Below are positions 44,107-53,852 of a stretch of 64,000 nt of DNA, one piece after another (positions within the stretch are counted from its first letter, which is position 1; every line of letters starts with the position of its first letter). The translations under genes and the position numbers were made by a program. The DNA is from PNOJ01 sp016706845 (GTDB taxonomy: Bacteria; Krumholzibacteriota; Krumholzibacteriia; LZORAL124-64-63). The notes under the pieces were generated by a model. That model searched no databases. It worked only from the letters and a program-made list of their open reading frames with translations, and was not told the DNA's origin. Where the stretch lies: assembly GCA_016706845.1 (NCBI GenBank), contig JADJIV010000015.1, forward strand, positions 1-64,000. The letters are read 5' to 3'.

Positions 44107-44199
44107 CGCGCTCCCTCCCTCGCCGATGCGCTCGGCGCCGCACCGGCGCCCCGCGCCAGGGTAGCCCCGCCGCGCGGCCGCGTCAAGGCGGCCGCGCCG

Positions 44200-45384
44200 T
44201 CAGGACGCCGGCGTCGAGTCGGCGGCGGCCGCCGCCGGCTCCGGCGCGGGCTTCCGCTGCGCCTCGGCCCGGCGCTGGCGGTAGACCTGCACCGCCGCCT
44301 CGTGCTGGGCGTGGGTGCGCGAGAAGACGTGCCCGCCGTAGCCGTCGGCGACGAAGAAGTAGTCCTGGCAGCCGGGCAGGGGCTTCAGCACCGCCGCGAT
44401 GGCCGCGAGCCCCGGGTTGCCGATGGGGCCGGGCGGCAGCCCGCGGTTGAGGTAGGTGTTGAAGACCGACGGGATGCGCAGGTCCGAGTAGAGGATCCGC
44501 TGCCCCTTCTTGCCCAGGGCGTGCGCGACGGTGGGGTCGGCCTGCAGCGGCCGGCCGGCGCGCAGCCGGTTCAGATAGACCGCGGCCACCCGCGGCATCT
44601 CCGAGACCCGCGGCGTCTCGGCCTCGACGATGGAGGCGAGGGTCAGCACTTCGTGCGGCGTGCGCAGGGGCAGGTCCCCCAGCGCGAGACGCGCCCGCGC
44701 GTCGGGGACCCAGCGGTCCCACCCCGCGCGCATGATCGCGCGGGCGACGTCGCGGACCGAGGCGCCCTCGGCGAAGTGGTAGGTCTCCGGGAAGAGGTAG
44801 CCCTCGCAGAGGGGGAACTCCCGGCCGCGGGCGAGGCTCTCCTGCAGCAGGGCCGCGGCGTAGGCGGCCGGATCGCCCGCGGTCTCGAGCAGCAGCGCCC
44901 GCACCTCGGCGTCGCAGGCGGCGCGGAAGGTGGCGGGCGCCCAGCCGAAGGCCTCGGCGACGGCGACCACCGCGTCGCGCGTCGGCAGCCCCTCGGGCAC
45001 CATGACCACGACCGGCAGGGTGCGGCCGCCGACCAGCAGGATCAGCAGCTCGCGCGGCGACAGCCCGCGCGGCACGGCGTAGCGGCCCGCCCTGATCGAA
45101 CGGTCCGAGCCGGTCAGCCGCGCGCCCAGCACGAACGCCTGGCGATGGTCGAGCAGGCCGCGCGCCTGCAGCGTGTCGGCGACCGTGGCGAGGCTGGAGC
45201 CCGGCGGCACGCGGATCTCGACCGGTCCGGCGGGCGCGCCCGCGCCGGGCTCGACGCGGTTCCACTCCGTCCAGGCCCAGAAGGCGACGCCGGCCGCGAT
45301 CAGCAGGGCCGCCGCCGACGACCACGCCAGCAGACGCAGCGCCCTGACGAGGTGGGCCGTGGCCGTGCGGCTGGGCGCCGTCAC
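44200..45384 (-). CDS. mltG: Endolytic murein transglycosylase MltG
   Basis: Inner-membrane enzyme that cuts nascent glycan strands and terminates their elongation. 394 residues: one N-terminal helix (LLAWSSAAALLIAAGVAFWAW), a LysM-like domain (VPPGSSLATVADTLQARGLL), then the YceG core with LCEGYLFPETYHF, the catalytic Glu in LTLASIVEAETPR (about residue 250), NRLRAGRPLQADPTV, YNT-like NTYLNRGLPPGPIGNPGL and the C-terminal YFFVADGYGGHVFSRTHAQH. ATGA overlap with ruvX. Confidence 0.96.
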   Translation of the reverse strand: MTAPSRTATAHLVRALRLLAWSSAAALLIAAGVAFWAWTEWNRVEPGAGAPAGPVEIRVPPGSSLATVADTLQARGLLDHRQAFVLGARLTGSDRSIRAGRYAVPRGLSPRELLILLVGGRTLPVVVMVPEGLPTRDAVVAVAEAFGWAPATFRAACDAEVRALLLETAGDPAAYAAALLQESLARGREFPLCEGYLFPETYHFAEGASVRDVARAIMRAGWDRWVPDARARLALGDLPLRTPHEVLTLASIVEAETPRVSEMPRVAAVYLNRLRAGRPLQADPTVAHALGKKGQRILYSDLRIPSVFNTYLNRGLPPGPIGNPGLAAIAAVLKPLPGCQDYFFVADGYGGHVFSRTHAQHEAAVQVYRQRRAEAQRKPAPEPAAAAADSTPAS

Positions 45385-45809
45385 GGGCCGCCGTCCCGGC
45401 CGGCGCTCGCGGCGTCGAGGTACTGCTGCAGGATCAGCTCCGCCGCGACCGCGTCGGGCGCCTCGCGGCTGCGCCGGCGGCCCGGGCCGCGCAGCAGGCG
45501 CTCGGCCTCCTGCGTCGAATAGCGCTCGTCCACCATGGCGACCGGCAAACCCAGATCCTCCCCCAACTTCTCGGCGAACCGTTGGGCGCGCTCGGCGATC
45601 TCCCCCATCCTGCCGTCGGCGGTCAGCGGCAGTCCGACCACGAGCTGGTCGACGCCCCGCTCGCGGGCCAGCGCCCCCACGAAGGCGGCGACCGGACCGT
45701 CGCGGCCGGCGCGGTGCACCGCGACCGCCGTGGCGAGCGTGCGCGTGGGGTCGCTGACCGCGATGCCGATGCGGCTGGTGCCGTAGTCCAGGCCGAGCAC
45801 CGCGCCCAC
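45381..45809 (-). CDS. ruvX: Holliday-junction resolvase-like RuvX (YqgF)
   Basis: 142 residues, RNase H-fold nuclease involved in pre-16S rRNA 5' processing and possibly junction resolution. Motifs: VLGLDYGTSRIGIAVSD (first Asp), VVGLPLTADGRMG, VDERYSTQEAER and DAVAAELILQQYLD (last Asp). Normal length; coupled to mltG as in many genomes. Confidence 0.94.
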   Translation of the reverse strand: MGAVLGLDYGTSRIGIAVSDPTRTLATAVAVHRAGRDGPVAAFVGALARERGVDQLVVGLPLTADGRMGEIAERAQRFAEKLGEDLGLPVAMVDERYSTQEAERLLRGPGRRRSREAPDAVAAELILQQYLDAASAGRDGGP

Positions 45810-45810
45810 G

Positions 45811-46240
45811 TCAGTCCTGCCGCTGACGGCGCTTCACCAGCTGGACGCGGAAGCGCCCGTCGGGCGCGTGGTCGTAGGTCAGCTCGTCGGTGAACTCGCG
45901 CATGATGGTGATGCCGCGGCCGCGCTCGCGCATGAGGCCGTCGGGCGGCTGCCAGTTGCGGAAGTCGAAGCCGGGGCCCTGGTCCAGGACCGTGACGCGG
46001 ATCTCGTCGGGGCCGAAGTGGAAGTGCAGCTCGACGTGGCGCTCCTGCTCCATGCCGTTGCCGTGTTCCATGGCGTTGGTGCAGGCCTCGATGACGGCCG
46101 TGCTCAGCTCGTCGATGTCCTTCTGCTCGAACGGCAGGTCGCCCGCCAGCTCCATCAGGATCGCGTCGGGCACGCCGAGGAACAGCAGGCGGCTGGGCAG
46201 CTTCAGTCGATGCGCTGGGAGGTCCGTTCTCGCGGGACAT
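45811..46240 (-). CDS. RsbW-like anti-sigma factor / serine kinase (ATP-binding)
   Basis: HATPase_c (GHKL) domain of about 140 residues: DELSTAVIEACTNAMEHGNG (N box), VTVLDQGPGFDF (G1) and GRGITIMREFTDEL (G2), ending FRVQLVKRRQRQ. Typical of RsbW/SpoIIAB-type regulators that bind a sigma factor or phosphorylate a STAS partner. The ATG at 46238-46240 has a strong AGGGAGG site but is one frame off the conserved LKLPSRLLFLG start. An in-frame ATG exists at 46275 inside the STAS gene. Either an indel near 46215 or the upstream start is right. Confidence 0.85.
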
Positions 46241-46249
46241 GGTCCCTCC

Positions 46250-46588
46250 CTAGGCGAAGCTGCGGACGGCTTCATCCTCGTTCGAGTACGAGACGAACAC
46301 GGTGTGGAGCTTCGAGACCATGAAGATGCTCTCGACGCGCTCCGACACGTTCAGCAGGCGCAGGTCGCCGCCGCTGCGGCGGACCGTCGAGTAGCCGGAG
46401 ATGAGGATGCCGAGCCCCGTGCTGTTGACCCAGTTGACCCGGGCCAGATCGACCAGGATATTGCGTTGGCCCTCGTGGATGAGCGTCTTGAGCGTATCGT
46501 TGAACGCGGCGGCGTCGGGCCCGCCCATCAGCTTGCCGTTGAGCTCGAGGATCACCACGCCGTCGCGCTTGCGTTCCTTGATCTTCAC
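46250..46588 (-). CDS. STAS-domain anti-sigma factor antagonist
   Basis: 112 residues from a GTG with GGAAGGAG (KIKERKRDGVVILELNGKLM). STAS fold with the phospho-acceptor region VNWVNSTGLGILISGYSTVR (Ser of N-S-T-G-L) and LRLLNVSERVESIFMVSKLH. The RsbW-like gene follows at once, so the two likely form a partner-switching pair controlling a sigma factor not seen here. Confidence 0.92.
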   Translation of the reverse strand: MKIKERKRDGVVILELNGKLMGGPDAAAFNDTLKTLIHEGQRNILVDLARVNWVNSTGLGILISGYSTVRRSGGDLRLLNVSERVESIFMVSKLHTVFVSYSNEDEAVRSFA

Positions 46589-46703
46589 CTGGACTCCTTC
46601 CCGCGCCCGTTCCGGCACGACCCGTCTGCGAGGATACGAACCGGCGAGGGCCGTGTCCAGCCCGAAGCGGCCGCAGGCCGCGGCCGCCCAGTCGTATGGT
46701 CGC

Positions 46704-47681
46704 CTAGGCGCTCGGAGCCGACCGGCGCAGGATCTCCAGCACCGCGGCGAAATCTTCCGGCAGTTCCGACGTGAACACGAGCTGCTCGCCCGTGGCGGGA
46801 TGGCGCAGGCGCAGCTCGCGTGCGTGCAGCATCTGGCGGCCGGCCCGCGCGACCATGGCCTGGGCCGCGTGGCGGTCCAGCGGGTGGACCAGCCGTTCGC
46901 GGGCGTCGTCGCCGTAGAGGGGGTCCCCCACCACGGGATGGTGCCCGTGCGCGAAGTGCACGCGGATCTGGTGGGTGCGGCCGGTCTGCAGCTGCGCTTC
47001 GCAATGCTGCACGAAACCGAAGTCCTCCACGACGCGGTAGCGCGTGCCGGCGGGCCGTCCGCCGGCGACCACCGCCATCATGCGGCGGCGGTGGGGGTGG
47101 CGCCCGATCGGCTCGGCGAGGAGTCCCTCGTCGGCGTCCCACTGGCCCCAGCTCACCACGGCGTAGGTGCGGCCGAGCGTGCGCGCGCGCAGCTGGGCGG
47201 ACAGGCCGCGGTGGGCGAGATCGGTGCGGGCCACGGCCAGCAGGCCGGAGGTGTCCTTGTCCAGGCGGTGCACGAGGCCGGCGCGGGCGCTGTCCCCGGG
47301 CAGGTCGCCGAACAGGTGCAGCAGCGCGTTGACCATGGTCCCGGAACGGTGGCCGGGCGCGGGGTGGACGACCATCCCGGCGGGCTTGTCGATCACGACC
47401 AGGTGATCGTCGCAGTGGATCATGCGCAGCGGGATGTCCTGCGCGCCCAGGTACGGCGGCGGGGGCTCCGGCGGCGTGAACGCGACCAGGCTGCCCTCGT
47501 GGACCCGGTAGTTGCTGGGGCGGGGCCGGCCGTCGACCGTGGCGGCGCCCGACGCGAGCGCGCGCTGGATCCGGCTGCGGGACAGGTCGGGCATCCGCTC
47601 GACCAGCAGCAGGTCCAGGCGGCTGTCCGCCTCCTGTGGCGTGACCGTGAACGAGATGGCGGAGTGTCCGTCGTCAGTCAT
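46704..47681 (-). CDS. rluD: RluD-family 23S rRNA pseudouridine synthase
   Basis: 325 residues: N-terminal S4 domain (SRLDLLLVERMPDLSRSRIQ), then the RluA-type catalytic domain with VVIDKPAGMVVHPAPGH, the catalytic Asp in GLVHRLDKDTSGLL, QLQTGRTHQIRVHFAHGHH and GDPLYG. Next to lspA, as in many bacteria. The exact uridine targets (1911/1915/1917) are inferred from the subfamily. Confidence 0.93.
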   Translation of the reverse strand: MTDDGHSAISFTVTPQEADSRLDLLLVERMPDLSRSRIQRALASGAATVDGRPRPSNYRVHEGSLVAFTPPEPPPPYLGAQDIPLRMIHCDDHLVVIDKPAGMVVHPAPGHRSGTMVNALLHLFGDLPGDSARAGLVHRLDKDTSGLLAVARTDLAHRGLSAQLRARTLGRTYAVVSWGQWDADEGLLAEPIGRHPHRRRMMAVVAGGRPAGTRYRVVEDFGFVQHCEAQLQTGRTHQIRVHFAHGHHPVVGDPLYGDDARERLVHPLDRHAAQAMVARAGRQMLHARELRLRHPATGEQLVFTSELPEDFAAVLEILRRSAPSA

Positions 47682-48277
47682 CGAGGTGTCCCGGGTCGGA
47701 GGGGCCGGGCGCGGGGTCCGCGGCGGCGACGATCGAGGCAGGGTCGTCTGCGGTCGCGTGACCGGCGGTCGCGGCGCGGCTTGCGCTCGCCGACCGGTCC
47801 TCGCGCCACAGCGAGATGAACAGGACCGCGCCGCCGAGCGTCACGCCCATGTCCGCTACGTTGAAAGTATAGAAGCGGTGGGCGCCGATGCCCAGGTCGA
47901 TGAAGTCGACGACCAGCCCGCCGTAGAAGATCCGGTCGACCAGGTTCCCCAGCGCGCCGCCCAGGATGGCGGCCAGGGCGCCGCGGCGCAGGCGCTGCCG
48001 CGGGTCGGTGCGGCGGTAGAGCACCGCCAGGACCACCGCCGCCAGCAGGCTGACGCCGATCAGGAAGCCGCGTCCGCCCAGCGGCAGGCCCATCGCGGCC
48101 CCGGGGTTGCGGACGTAGGCGAAGCGGGCCACGTCACCCAGGACCTCCACGGGCCGGGCGAGGCGGTCGGCGTTGGCCAGCACCAGGCGCTTGGTGGCGA
48201 AGTCCGCCGCGAGCACCAGGGGCGCCAGCAGCCAGGGGGCGCCGAATTTTAAGGTGGCCGAGGCGGGGGCGTCTCAA
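47674..48277 (-). CDS. lspA: Prolipoprotein signal peptidase LspA (frameshifted)
   Basis: Aspartyl protease of the inner membrane that cleaves lipoprotein signal peptides; needed for the several lipoproteins in this window. TTG (48275-48277) overlaps the preceding TGA. An extra A in an A4 run at about 48248 shifts the frame; bridged, it reads GAPWLLAPLVLAADFATKRL. Then come YVRNPGAAMGL, the catalytic Asp in GGALGNLVDRIF, VVDFIDL and FNVADMGVTLGG (second Asp). The last 35 residues are an Ala/Pro-rich tail. Overlaps rluD by 8 bp. Confidence 0.9.
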
Positions 48278-48651
48278 TGCCGCTCCTTCTCCTCGCGCTC
48301 CTTGCATTCGATGCAGAGCCTGGCGTCGAGCTTGGCCTTGAGGCGCTCCAGCCCGATCTGCTCGTCGCAGCCGGCGCAGACGCCGTAGCTGCGGTCCTCG
48401 ATGCGCAGCAGGGCCTGCTCCAGCTGGTAGAGGTAGCGCCCCTCGCTGCTGGCGAACTGGATCGTGGTTTCGTACTGGAACTCGTCGCTGCCCTGGTCGG
48501 CCATGTGGTTCGAGTGGGCCTTGGCCAGGTCGCCCCCGAAGTCCTCCCCCTCGTGGTGGATGATCTTCGTGTGCTTGGCGAGCGACTTCTCGACGCGCTC
48601 CTTCTCCTCGAGGATGAGCTTCTGGAATCGCTCGAGCTCGGTCTTGCGCAT
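48274..48651 (-). CDS. DksA/TraR-type zinc-finger protein
   Basis: 125 residues: long N-terminal coiled coil (RKTELERFQKLILEEKERVE), then the C4 zinc finger CAGC ... CIEC (GVCAGCDEQIGLERLKAKLD ARLCIECK). Family members bind the RNA polymerase secondary channel and modulate rRNA and stress promoters. The DksA tip acids are not obvious, so it may be a TraR/YocK-type relative. Lies between ileS and lspA, the usual place in FCB and deltaproteobacteria. Confidence 0.9.
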   Translation of the reverse strand: MRKTELERFQKLILEEKERVEKSLAKHTKIIHHEGEDFGGDLAKAHSNHMADQGSDEFQYETTIQFASSEGRYLYQLEQALLRIEDRSYGVCAGCDEQIGLERLKAKLDARLCIECKEREEKERH

Positions 48652-48660
48652 GGTCCCTCC

Positions 48661-51600
48661 TCAGATGTTGGCCAGCCGGGCGATGGCCACTTCGATGGCG
48701 ACGCCGTCGACCTCGAAACTGTCGGTGTGGGGCAGGTCCGGCGAGGCTGCGACCAGCTGCGCCAGCGTCTCGCCCGCGATCCTCTCCCCGAAGCGGTCCA
48801 GGGCCCGCCGCGCGTCGCCGTCGCCGGCGACCGCCAGGCGGATGCGGTCGGCGACCGCGAACCCGCTCTTCTTGCGCAGGTTCTGCACCCGGTTGATGAC
48901 CTCGCGGGCCAGGCCCTCGTCCCGCAGCGCCTCGTCGAGCGTCGTGTCCAGCGCCACGGTCATCCCGTCGGCGGAACCGGCCGCCCAGGGGGCGAGCCCC
49001 TCCTCCGCGACGCGCGCCTCGTCGAAGGTGATGCTCTCGGCCACGCCCTCGACGTCCAGGGCGACCGCGCCCGTGCGGCGCAGGGCGAGGGCCTGCTGCG
49101 GCGTCATCGCCGCGATGGCGCGGCCGGCGGCCGGCGCGCGCTTGCCGAAGCGCGGTCCCAGGGCCCGGAAGTCGGCCTTGGCCGACAGGCGGGCGACGCG
49201 CAGGGGATCGTCCAGCGCGGCGATCTGCTTGATGTTGAGCTCCTCGGCCAGGATGCCGCGCAGGTGCGGGTCGCCGAGGAGCGCCGCGGCGCGGTCGTCG
49301 TCGGCGTGCAGGAGCATCCGTCCCAGAGGCTGCCGGGTGCGGATCTGGGCTTCCTGGCGCAGGTTCCGCCCCACGCCCACCACGGCCTGCGCCGCCGCCA
49401 TGACGGCCTCGAGCCGCGCGTCGATGCGCACGGCCTCGGCGGCCGGATAGTCCGCGAGGTGGACCGAGCGCTCGCCGCCGCCGTGCAGCGCGCGGTAGAT
49501 CTCCTCGGCGGTGAACGGGATCATCGGGGCGAGCAGCCGCACCGCGCCGTCCAGGACCTCGAACAGCGTCGCGAACGCGGCGCGCTTGTCGGGTGTGGTC
49601 TCCCCCTGCCAGAACCGGCGGCGCGACAGGCGCACGTACCAGTTGCTGACGTCGTCGATCACGAAGGCGCCGATCGCCTTGGCGGCGCGCGTGAAGTTCA
49701 GCTCCTCGAGGGCCGCGCGGGCCTCCGCCGCGGTGCTGTGCAGGCGGCTCAGCACCCAGCGGTCGAGCAGCGACGGGGCGGCGGGACCGCCGTCGCGCGG
49801 ATCCCAGTCGTCGAGGTTCGCGTAGAGCGAGAAGAAGGAGTAGACGTTCTCCAGCGTCGCCAGTAGCTTGCGCCGCGCCTCGGCCACGCCCTCGGCGTCG
49901 AAGCGGGTCGGGGTCCACAGCGGCGAGACGGTCAGCAGGTACCAGCGCAGGGCGTCGGCCCCGTGCTCGCGCATCAGCGCCATCGGCTCGACGGTGTTGC
50001 CCAGGCTCTTGGACATCTTCTTGCCGTGCTTGTCCAGCACCAGCTCGATGGTCAGGCAGCTCTTGTAGCTGCTGCGCCCCGTCAGGAAGGTGCCGATCAC
50101 CAGCATCGTGTAGAACCAGCCGCGGGTCTGGTCGATGCCCTCGCTGATGAAGTCGGCCGGGTACTGGCTCTCGAACAGCTCGCGGTTCTCGAACGGGTAG
50201 TGGTACTGGGCGAAGGGCATGGCCCCGCTGTCGAACCAGCAGTCGATGACCTCGGGCGTGCGCCGCATGACGCCGCCGCAGCCCGCCCGCGCGCAGGGGA
50301 AGGTCAGGTCGTCGACGAAGGGCCGGTGCAGGTCGAGCCGCGACTGGTCCGTCCCCGTCAGCTGCGTGAGGTCGTCGCGGCAGGTCGGCAGGTGCTGCTG
50401 CCCGCAGGCGTCGCAGATCCAGACGTTCAGCGGCGTGCCCCAGAAGCGGTTGCGGCTGAGCGACCAGTCGATGTTGCCGGCCAGCCAGTTGCCGAAGCGG
50501 CCGCTGCCCACCTCCGGCGGCGCCCAGCGGATGTCGGCGTTCGCGGCCAGCAGCTTCTCGCGCAGCTCGCTGGTGCGGATGAACCAGCTGGGCGTGGCGT
50601 AGTAGATCAGCGGGTTGCCGCAGCGGTCGTGGAAGGGGTACTCGTGGGTGTAGCCCTCCTCGCGCAGCAGGCAGCCCCGGGCGCGCAGGTCGCGGATGAT
50701 CTGCCGGTCGGACTCCTTGACGGCGCGGCCGGCGTAGGGCGGCACCTCGTCGGTGAAGCGCCCCGCCGCGTCGACCGGGCTGAAGAAGGCCAGGTTCTCG
50801 CGCAGGCCGGCCTGGTAGTCGTCCTCGCCGAAGGCGGGCGCCAGGTGGACGATGCCCGAGCCGCTGTCGAGCGTGACGAAGTCGGCGGCCACGATCTTGA
50901 ACGCTTCCTTGCCGGCCGGGACCGGCAGCAGCGGGAACAGCTGCTCGTAGCGGCGGCCGACCAGGTCGCGGCCCTTGCAGCGGTCGAGCACCTCGGTCGC
51001 GACGTGCCCGCGTCCAGGACGCCGAGGCGCGCCTCGGCCAGGACCAGCACGTCGTCGCCGTGGCGCACCCGCACGTAGTCGTGGTCCGCGCCGACGGCCA
51101 GCGCCACGTTCGAGGGCAGGGTCCAGGGCGTGGTCGTCCAGGTCAGGAAGTGCTCGTCGGCGCCGACGGCCTTGAGCTTCACGAAGATGCTCGGGTCCTC
51201 GACGGTGCGGTAGCCGCTGGCGGTCTCGTGGCTCGACAGGGGCGTGCCGCAGCTCGGGCAGTAGGGCACGACCTTGTGGCCGCGGTAGAGCAGGCCCTCG
51301 GCCGCGAAGCGGGACAGGATCCACCAGACCGACTCGATGTAGCGGTCCTGGTAGGTGATGTAGGGGTCGTCGAGGTCCACCCAGTAGCCCAGCCGCTCGG
51401 TGAACTCGTCCCACTCCGCCTTGCAGGCCCACACGCTCTCGCGGCACTTCGCGTTGAAGGCCTCCAGCCCGTAGGCCTCGATGGCTTCGCGGCCCTGGAT
51501 GCCCAGCTGCTTCTCGACCGAGCGCTCGACCGGCAGGCCGTGGGTGTCCCAGCCCGCCTTGCGCAGCACGCGGTGCCCGGTCATGGTCTTGTAGCGGCAG

Positions 51601-51821
51601 GCGATGTCCTTGGTCAGGCGCGCGGCCACGTGGTGCACGCCCGGCAGGCCGTTGGCCGTAGGCGGGCCCTCGTAGAAGACCCAGTCGGGACAGCCCTCGC
51701 GCCCGGCGATGCTGCGGCGGAACACGTCGTGTTCGCGCCAGAACGCGCTGACGAGGCGCTCGGACTCGGCGTCGTGGATCTTGCGGGCCAGCGGCGCGTA
51801 GCGCGGCGTCTCGTTCGGCAT
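48661..51821 (-). CDS. ileS: Isoleucyl-tRNA synthetase, type 2 (frameshifted)
   Basis: About 1053 residues across one missing base near 51009. The HIGH-type loop is YEGPPTANGLPGVHHVAARL. Then GWDTHGLPVE, CP1 editing-domain residues TWTTTPWTLPSN and EDDYQAGL, WFDSGAMPFAQYHYPF, and the ATP loop KHGKKMSKSLGN. It ends in a long C-terminal domain (SADGMTVALDTTLDEALRDEGLAREV). The DEALRDEGLAREVINRVQ end and the absence of a C-terminal C4 zinc site mark the eukaryote-like IleS2 class, often mupirocin-tolerant. The only copy in the window, so the shift is probably an error. Confidence 0.94.
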
Positions 51822-51831
51822 GCCTTCCGTC

Positions 51832-52674
51832 CTAGGCGGCCCCGCCCGCGGGCGGGAGCCGTCGCAGCAGTTCGGTCACCAGGCGGCAGAGCTTCGGCTC
51901 GATCAGCGCGGCGGTGCGGATGATGCCGTCGACGTCCGCGGGGTGCAGGGCGTCGGGGAAGCAGGCGTCGGTCACCGCCGACAGGCCGAGCACCCGCATG
52001 CCGCCGTGCACCGCGACCAGGCACTCCGGCACCATCGACATCCCGACGGTGTCGGCGCCGATCGCGCGCAGGAAGCGGTATTCGGCCGCGGTCTCGAGGT
52101 TCGGGCCGGCGACCGCCACGTAGACGGCGCGGTGCAGCGGCAGGCCGAGCTCCAGGGCCGTCGTCTCGGCCAGCTCCACCAGCGCGCGGTCGTAGGGCTC
52201 GCTCATGTCGGGGAAGCGGACGCCCAGGCGCTCGTCGTTGGGGCCGAGCAGCGGGTTGTCGCCCATCAGGTTGATGTGGTCGGTGATGACCGTCATGTCC
52301 CCGGGGCGCAGGTGCGGGTCCATGCCGCCGACCGCGTTGGACATCACCAGGGTCCCGGCGCCGAGCGCGCGCATCACCCGCACGGGCAGGGTGATCTGGC
52401 GCATGGTGTAGCCCTCGTAGTAGTGGACGCGGCCCTGCATGGCCACCACGCGGCGGCCGCCGAGGGTGCCGAAGACGAAGCGGCCGTGGTGGCTCTGCAC
52501 CGTCGAGCTGGCGAAGTGCGGGATCTCGGCGTAGTCCAGCGTGCACTCGGCTTCGATCTTGTCGGCCAGGGCGCCGAGGCCGGTGCCCAGGATCAGCCCC
52601 ACCTCGGGCTCCAGCGGGCAGCGCCCGCGCAGGAAGGCGACGGCTTCCTGGATCTGCGTCCACGTCTCGTGCAA
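51832..52674 (-). CDS. punA: Purine nucleoside phosphorylase (PNP-I, trimeric class)
   Basis: Cleaves purine nucleosides with phosphate in salvage. 280 residues from TTG (52672-52674) behind GGAGG. Motifs: LILGTGLGALADKI, VQSHHGRFVFGTLGGRRVV, QGRVHYYEGYTM, MSNAVGGMDPHLRPGD, VAGPNLETAAEYRFLRAIG and VGMSMVPECLVA. This is the PunA/human-PNP type, not hexameric DeoD. Directly follows ileS start with 10 bp spacing. Confidence 0.94.
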   Translation of the reverse strand: MHETWTQIQEAVAFLRGRCPLEPEVGLILGTGLGALADKIEAECTLDYAEIPHFASSTVQSHHGRFVFGTLGGRRVVAMQGRVHYYEGYTMRQITLPVRVMRALGAGTLVMSNAVGGMDPHLRPGDMTVITDHINLMGDNPLLGPNDERLGVRFPDMSEPYDRALVELAETTALELGLPLHRAVYVAVAGPNLETAAEYRFLRAIGADTVGMSMVPECLVAVHGGMRVLGLSAVTDACFPDALHPADVDGIIRTAALIEPKLCRLVTELLRRLPPAGGAA

Positions 52675-52778
52675 GTCCGACCTCCGGGCTGTGACGCCCC
52701 AGGTTGGCCGGCGGCGCCGCGGGGCCGCCCACCGTCTGGAAACGAGGAAACCTAGCATGCGGGCGGACCAGGGGGAAG

Positions 52779-52808
52779 GACAATCGCCTCCGGGACAATC
52801 GCCACCGG
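52779..52808. repeat. Short tandem repeat, 2 x 15 bp
   Basis: GACAATCGCCTCCGG followed at once by GACAATCGCCACCGG (one difference), in the gap between punA and yggT. Probably replication slippage; no function evident. Confidence 0.7.
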
Positions 52809-52823
52809 GCCCCGGCGCGCCGC

Positions 52824-53072
52824 CTAGCCGGCCAGGAGCTTCGTCAGCAGGGCGCAGCCCAGCCGGACCAGCAGCAGGGCCAGGATGGGCGACAGGTCCA
52901 GGCCGCGCAGCGGGATCAGCGGGCGCAGCAGGTCGAGCAGGGGGTCGGTGACCCGGCAGACCATCACCAGGATCTCGTGGCGGGGCGTGGGATTGAGCCA
53001 GCTGATGATCACCCGGGCGATGATCAGCCAGCTGTAGACCTCGCAGCACGCGAGCAACAGGCGCAGCAGCAC
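52824..53072 (-). CDS. yggT: YggT family membrane protein
   Basis: 82 residues with two hydrophobic segments (LLRLLLACCEVYSWLIIARV and LSPILALLLVRLGCALLTKL) around the conserved ISWLNPTPRHEILVMVCRVT DPLLDLLRPLIP motif. GTG start behind GGAGAGGGG. The usual neighbour of yggS; role in envelope or osmotic physiology is unclear. Confidence 0.9.
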   Translation of the reverse strand: MLLRLLLACCEVYSWLIIARVIISWLNPTPRHEILVMVCRVTDPLLDLLRPLIPLRGLDLSPILALLLVRLGCALLTKLLAG

Positions 53073-53100
53073 GATCCCCTCTCCTTCCGGCGGCGCGGCG

Positions 53101-53817
53101 TCAACCGCGGGTCGGCCTCTCTCCGAACACGGCGGTGCCCAGGCGCACCAGGGTCGCGCCCTCGGCGATCGCGATCTCGAAGTCGTCGGACATGCCCATG
53201 CTCAGATCGGGCAGCGCCAGGCCGGTGGCCGCGCGGGCCGCCTCGGCGAGGCGCCGCACGAGGGCGAAGGTCGCGCCCAGCTCGGCCGGCGGCGCACCCT
53301 GGCGGGCCATGGCCATCATCCCGCGCAGGTCCAGGCCCGGCAGCGCGGCGGCGGCGACGGCCGCGGCGACGGCCGCGTCCGGCGCGAGGCCGAACTTGCC
53401 CGGCTCGCGGGCGGCGTTGACCTCCAGCAGGACGGGCTGGCGCACTCCCAGCTCCAGCGCCACCTGCGAGATGCGGCCGGCGAGCGCCGGGGAGTCGACG
53501 GCGTGGATCAGCGCGAAGCGGCCGACGGCCTTGCGCACCTTGTTGGCCTGCAGGGGGCCGATGAAGTGCCAGCGCAGGCCGGCCGCCGCGGCGGGCGCCA
53601 ACCGCGCCGCGAGTTCCGCCTGGCGCGGCAGGGCGTCCTGGATGCGGTTCTCCCCCAGGTCGAGCTGCCCGCACGCCACGGCCGCGGCCACCCGGTCCAG
53701 CGGGACCCGCTTGCTGACCGCGACCAGCCTGACGGACGCGGCCGCCCGGCCCGAGCGGGCGCAGGCGGCCGCCAGGCGGTCCCGGACGCGTTGCAGGTTG
53801 TCCGCGACGTCGGTCAT
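53101..53817 (-). CDS. yggS: YggS/PROSC-type PLP homeostasis protein
   Basis: 238 residues, fold-type III PLP-binding barrel without known catalytic activity. VRLVAVSKRVPLDRV contains the PLP Lys; then GENRIQDALPRQAEL, WHFIGPLQANKV, HAVDSPALA, LEVNAAREPGKFGL, RGMMAMARQG and LSMGMSDDFEIAIAEGATLVRLGTAVFG. Normal length. Confidence 0.95.
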   Translation of the reverse strand: MTDVADNLQRVRDRLAAACARSGRAAASVRLVAVSKRVPLDRVAAAVACGQLDLGENRIQDALPRQAELAARLAPAAAAGLRWHFIGPLQANKVRKAVGRFALIHAVDSPALAGRISQVALELGVRQPVLLEVNAAREPGKFGLAPDAAVAAAVAAAALPGLDLRGMMAMARQGAPPAELGATFALVRRLAEAARAATGLALPDLSMGMSDDFEIAIAEGATLVRLGTAVFGERPTRG

Positions 53818-53852
53818 GCCGGGCCTCCCGGCCGGGCCGGGCGCCGCGCCGG

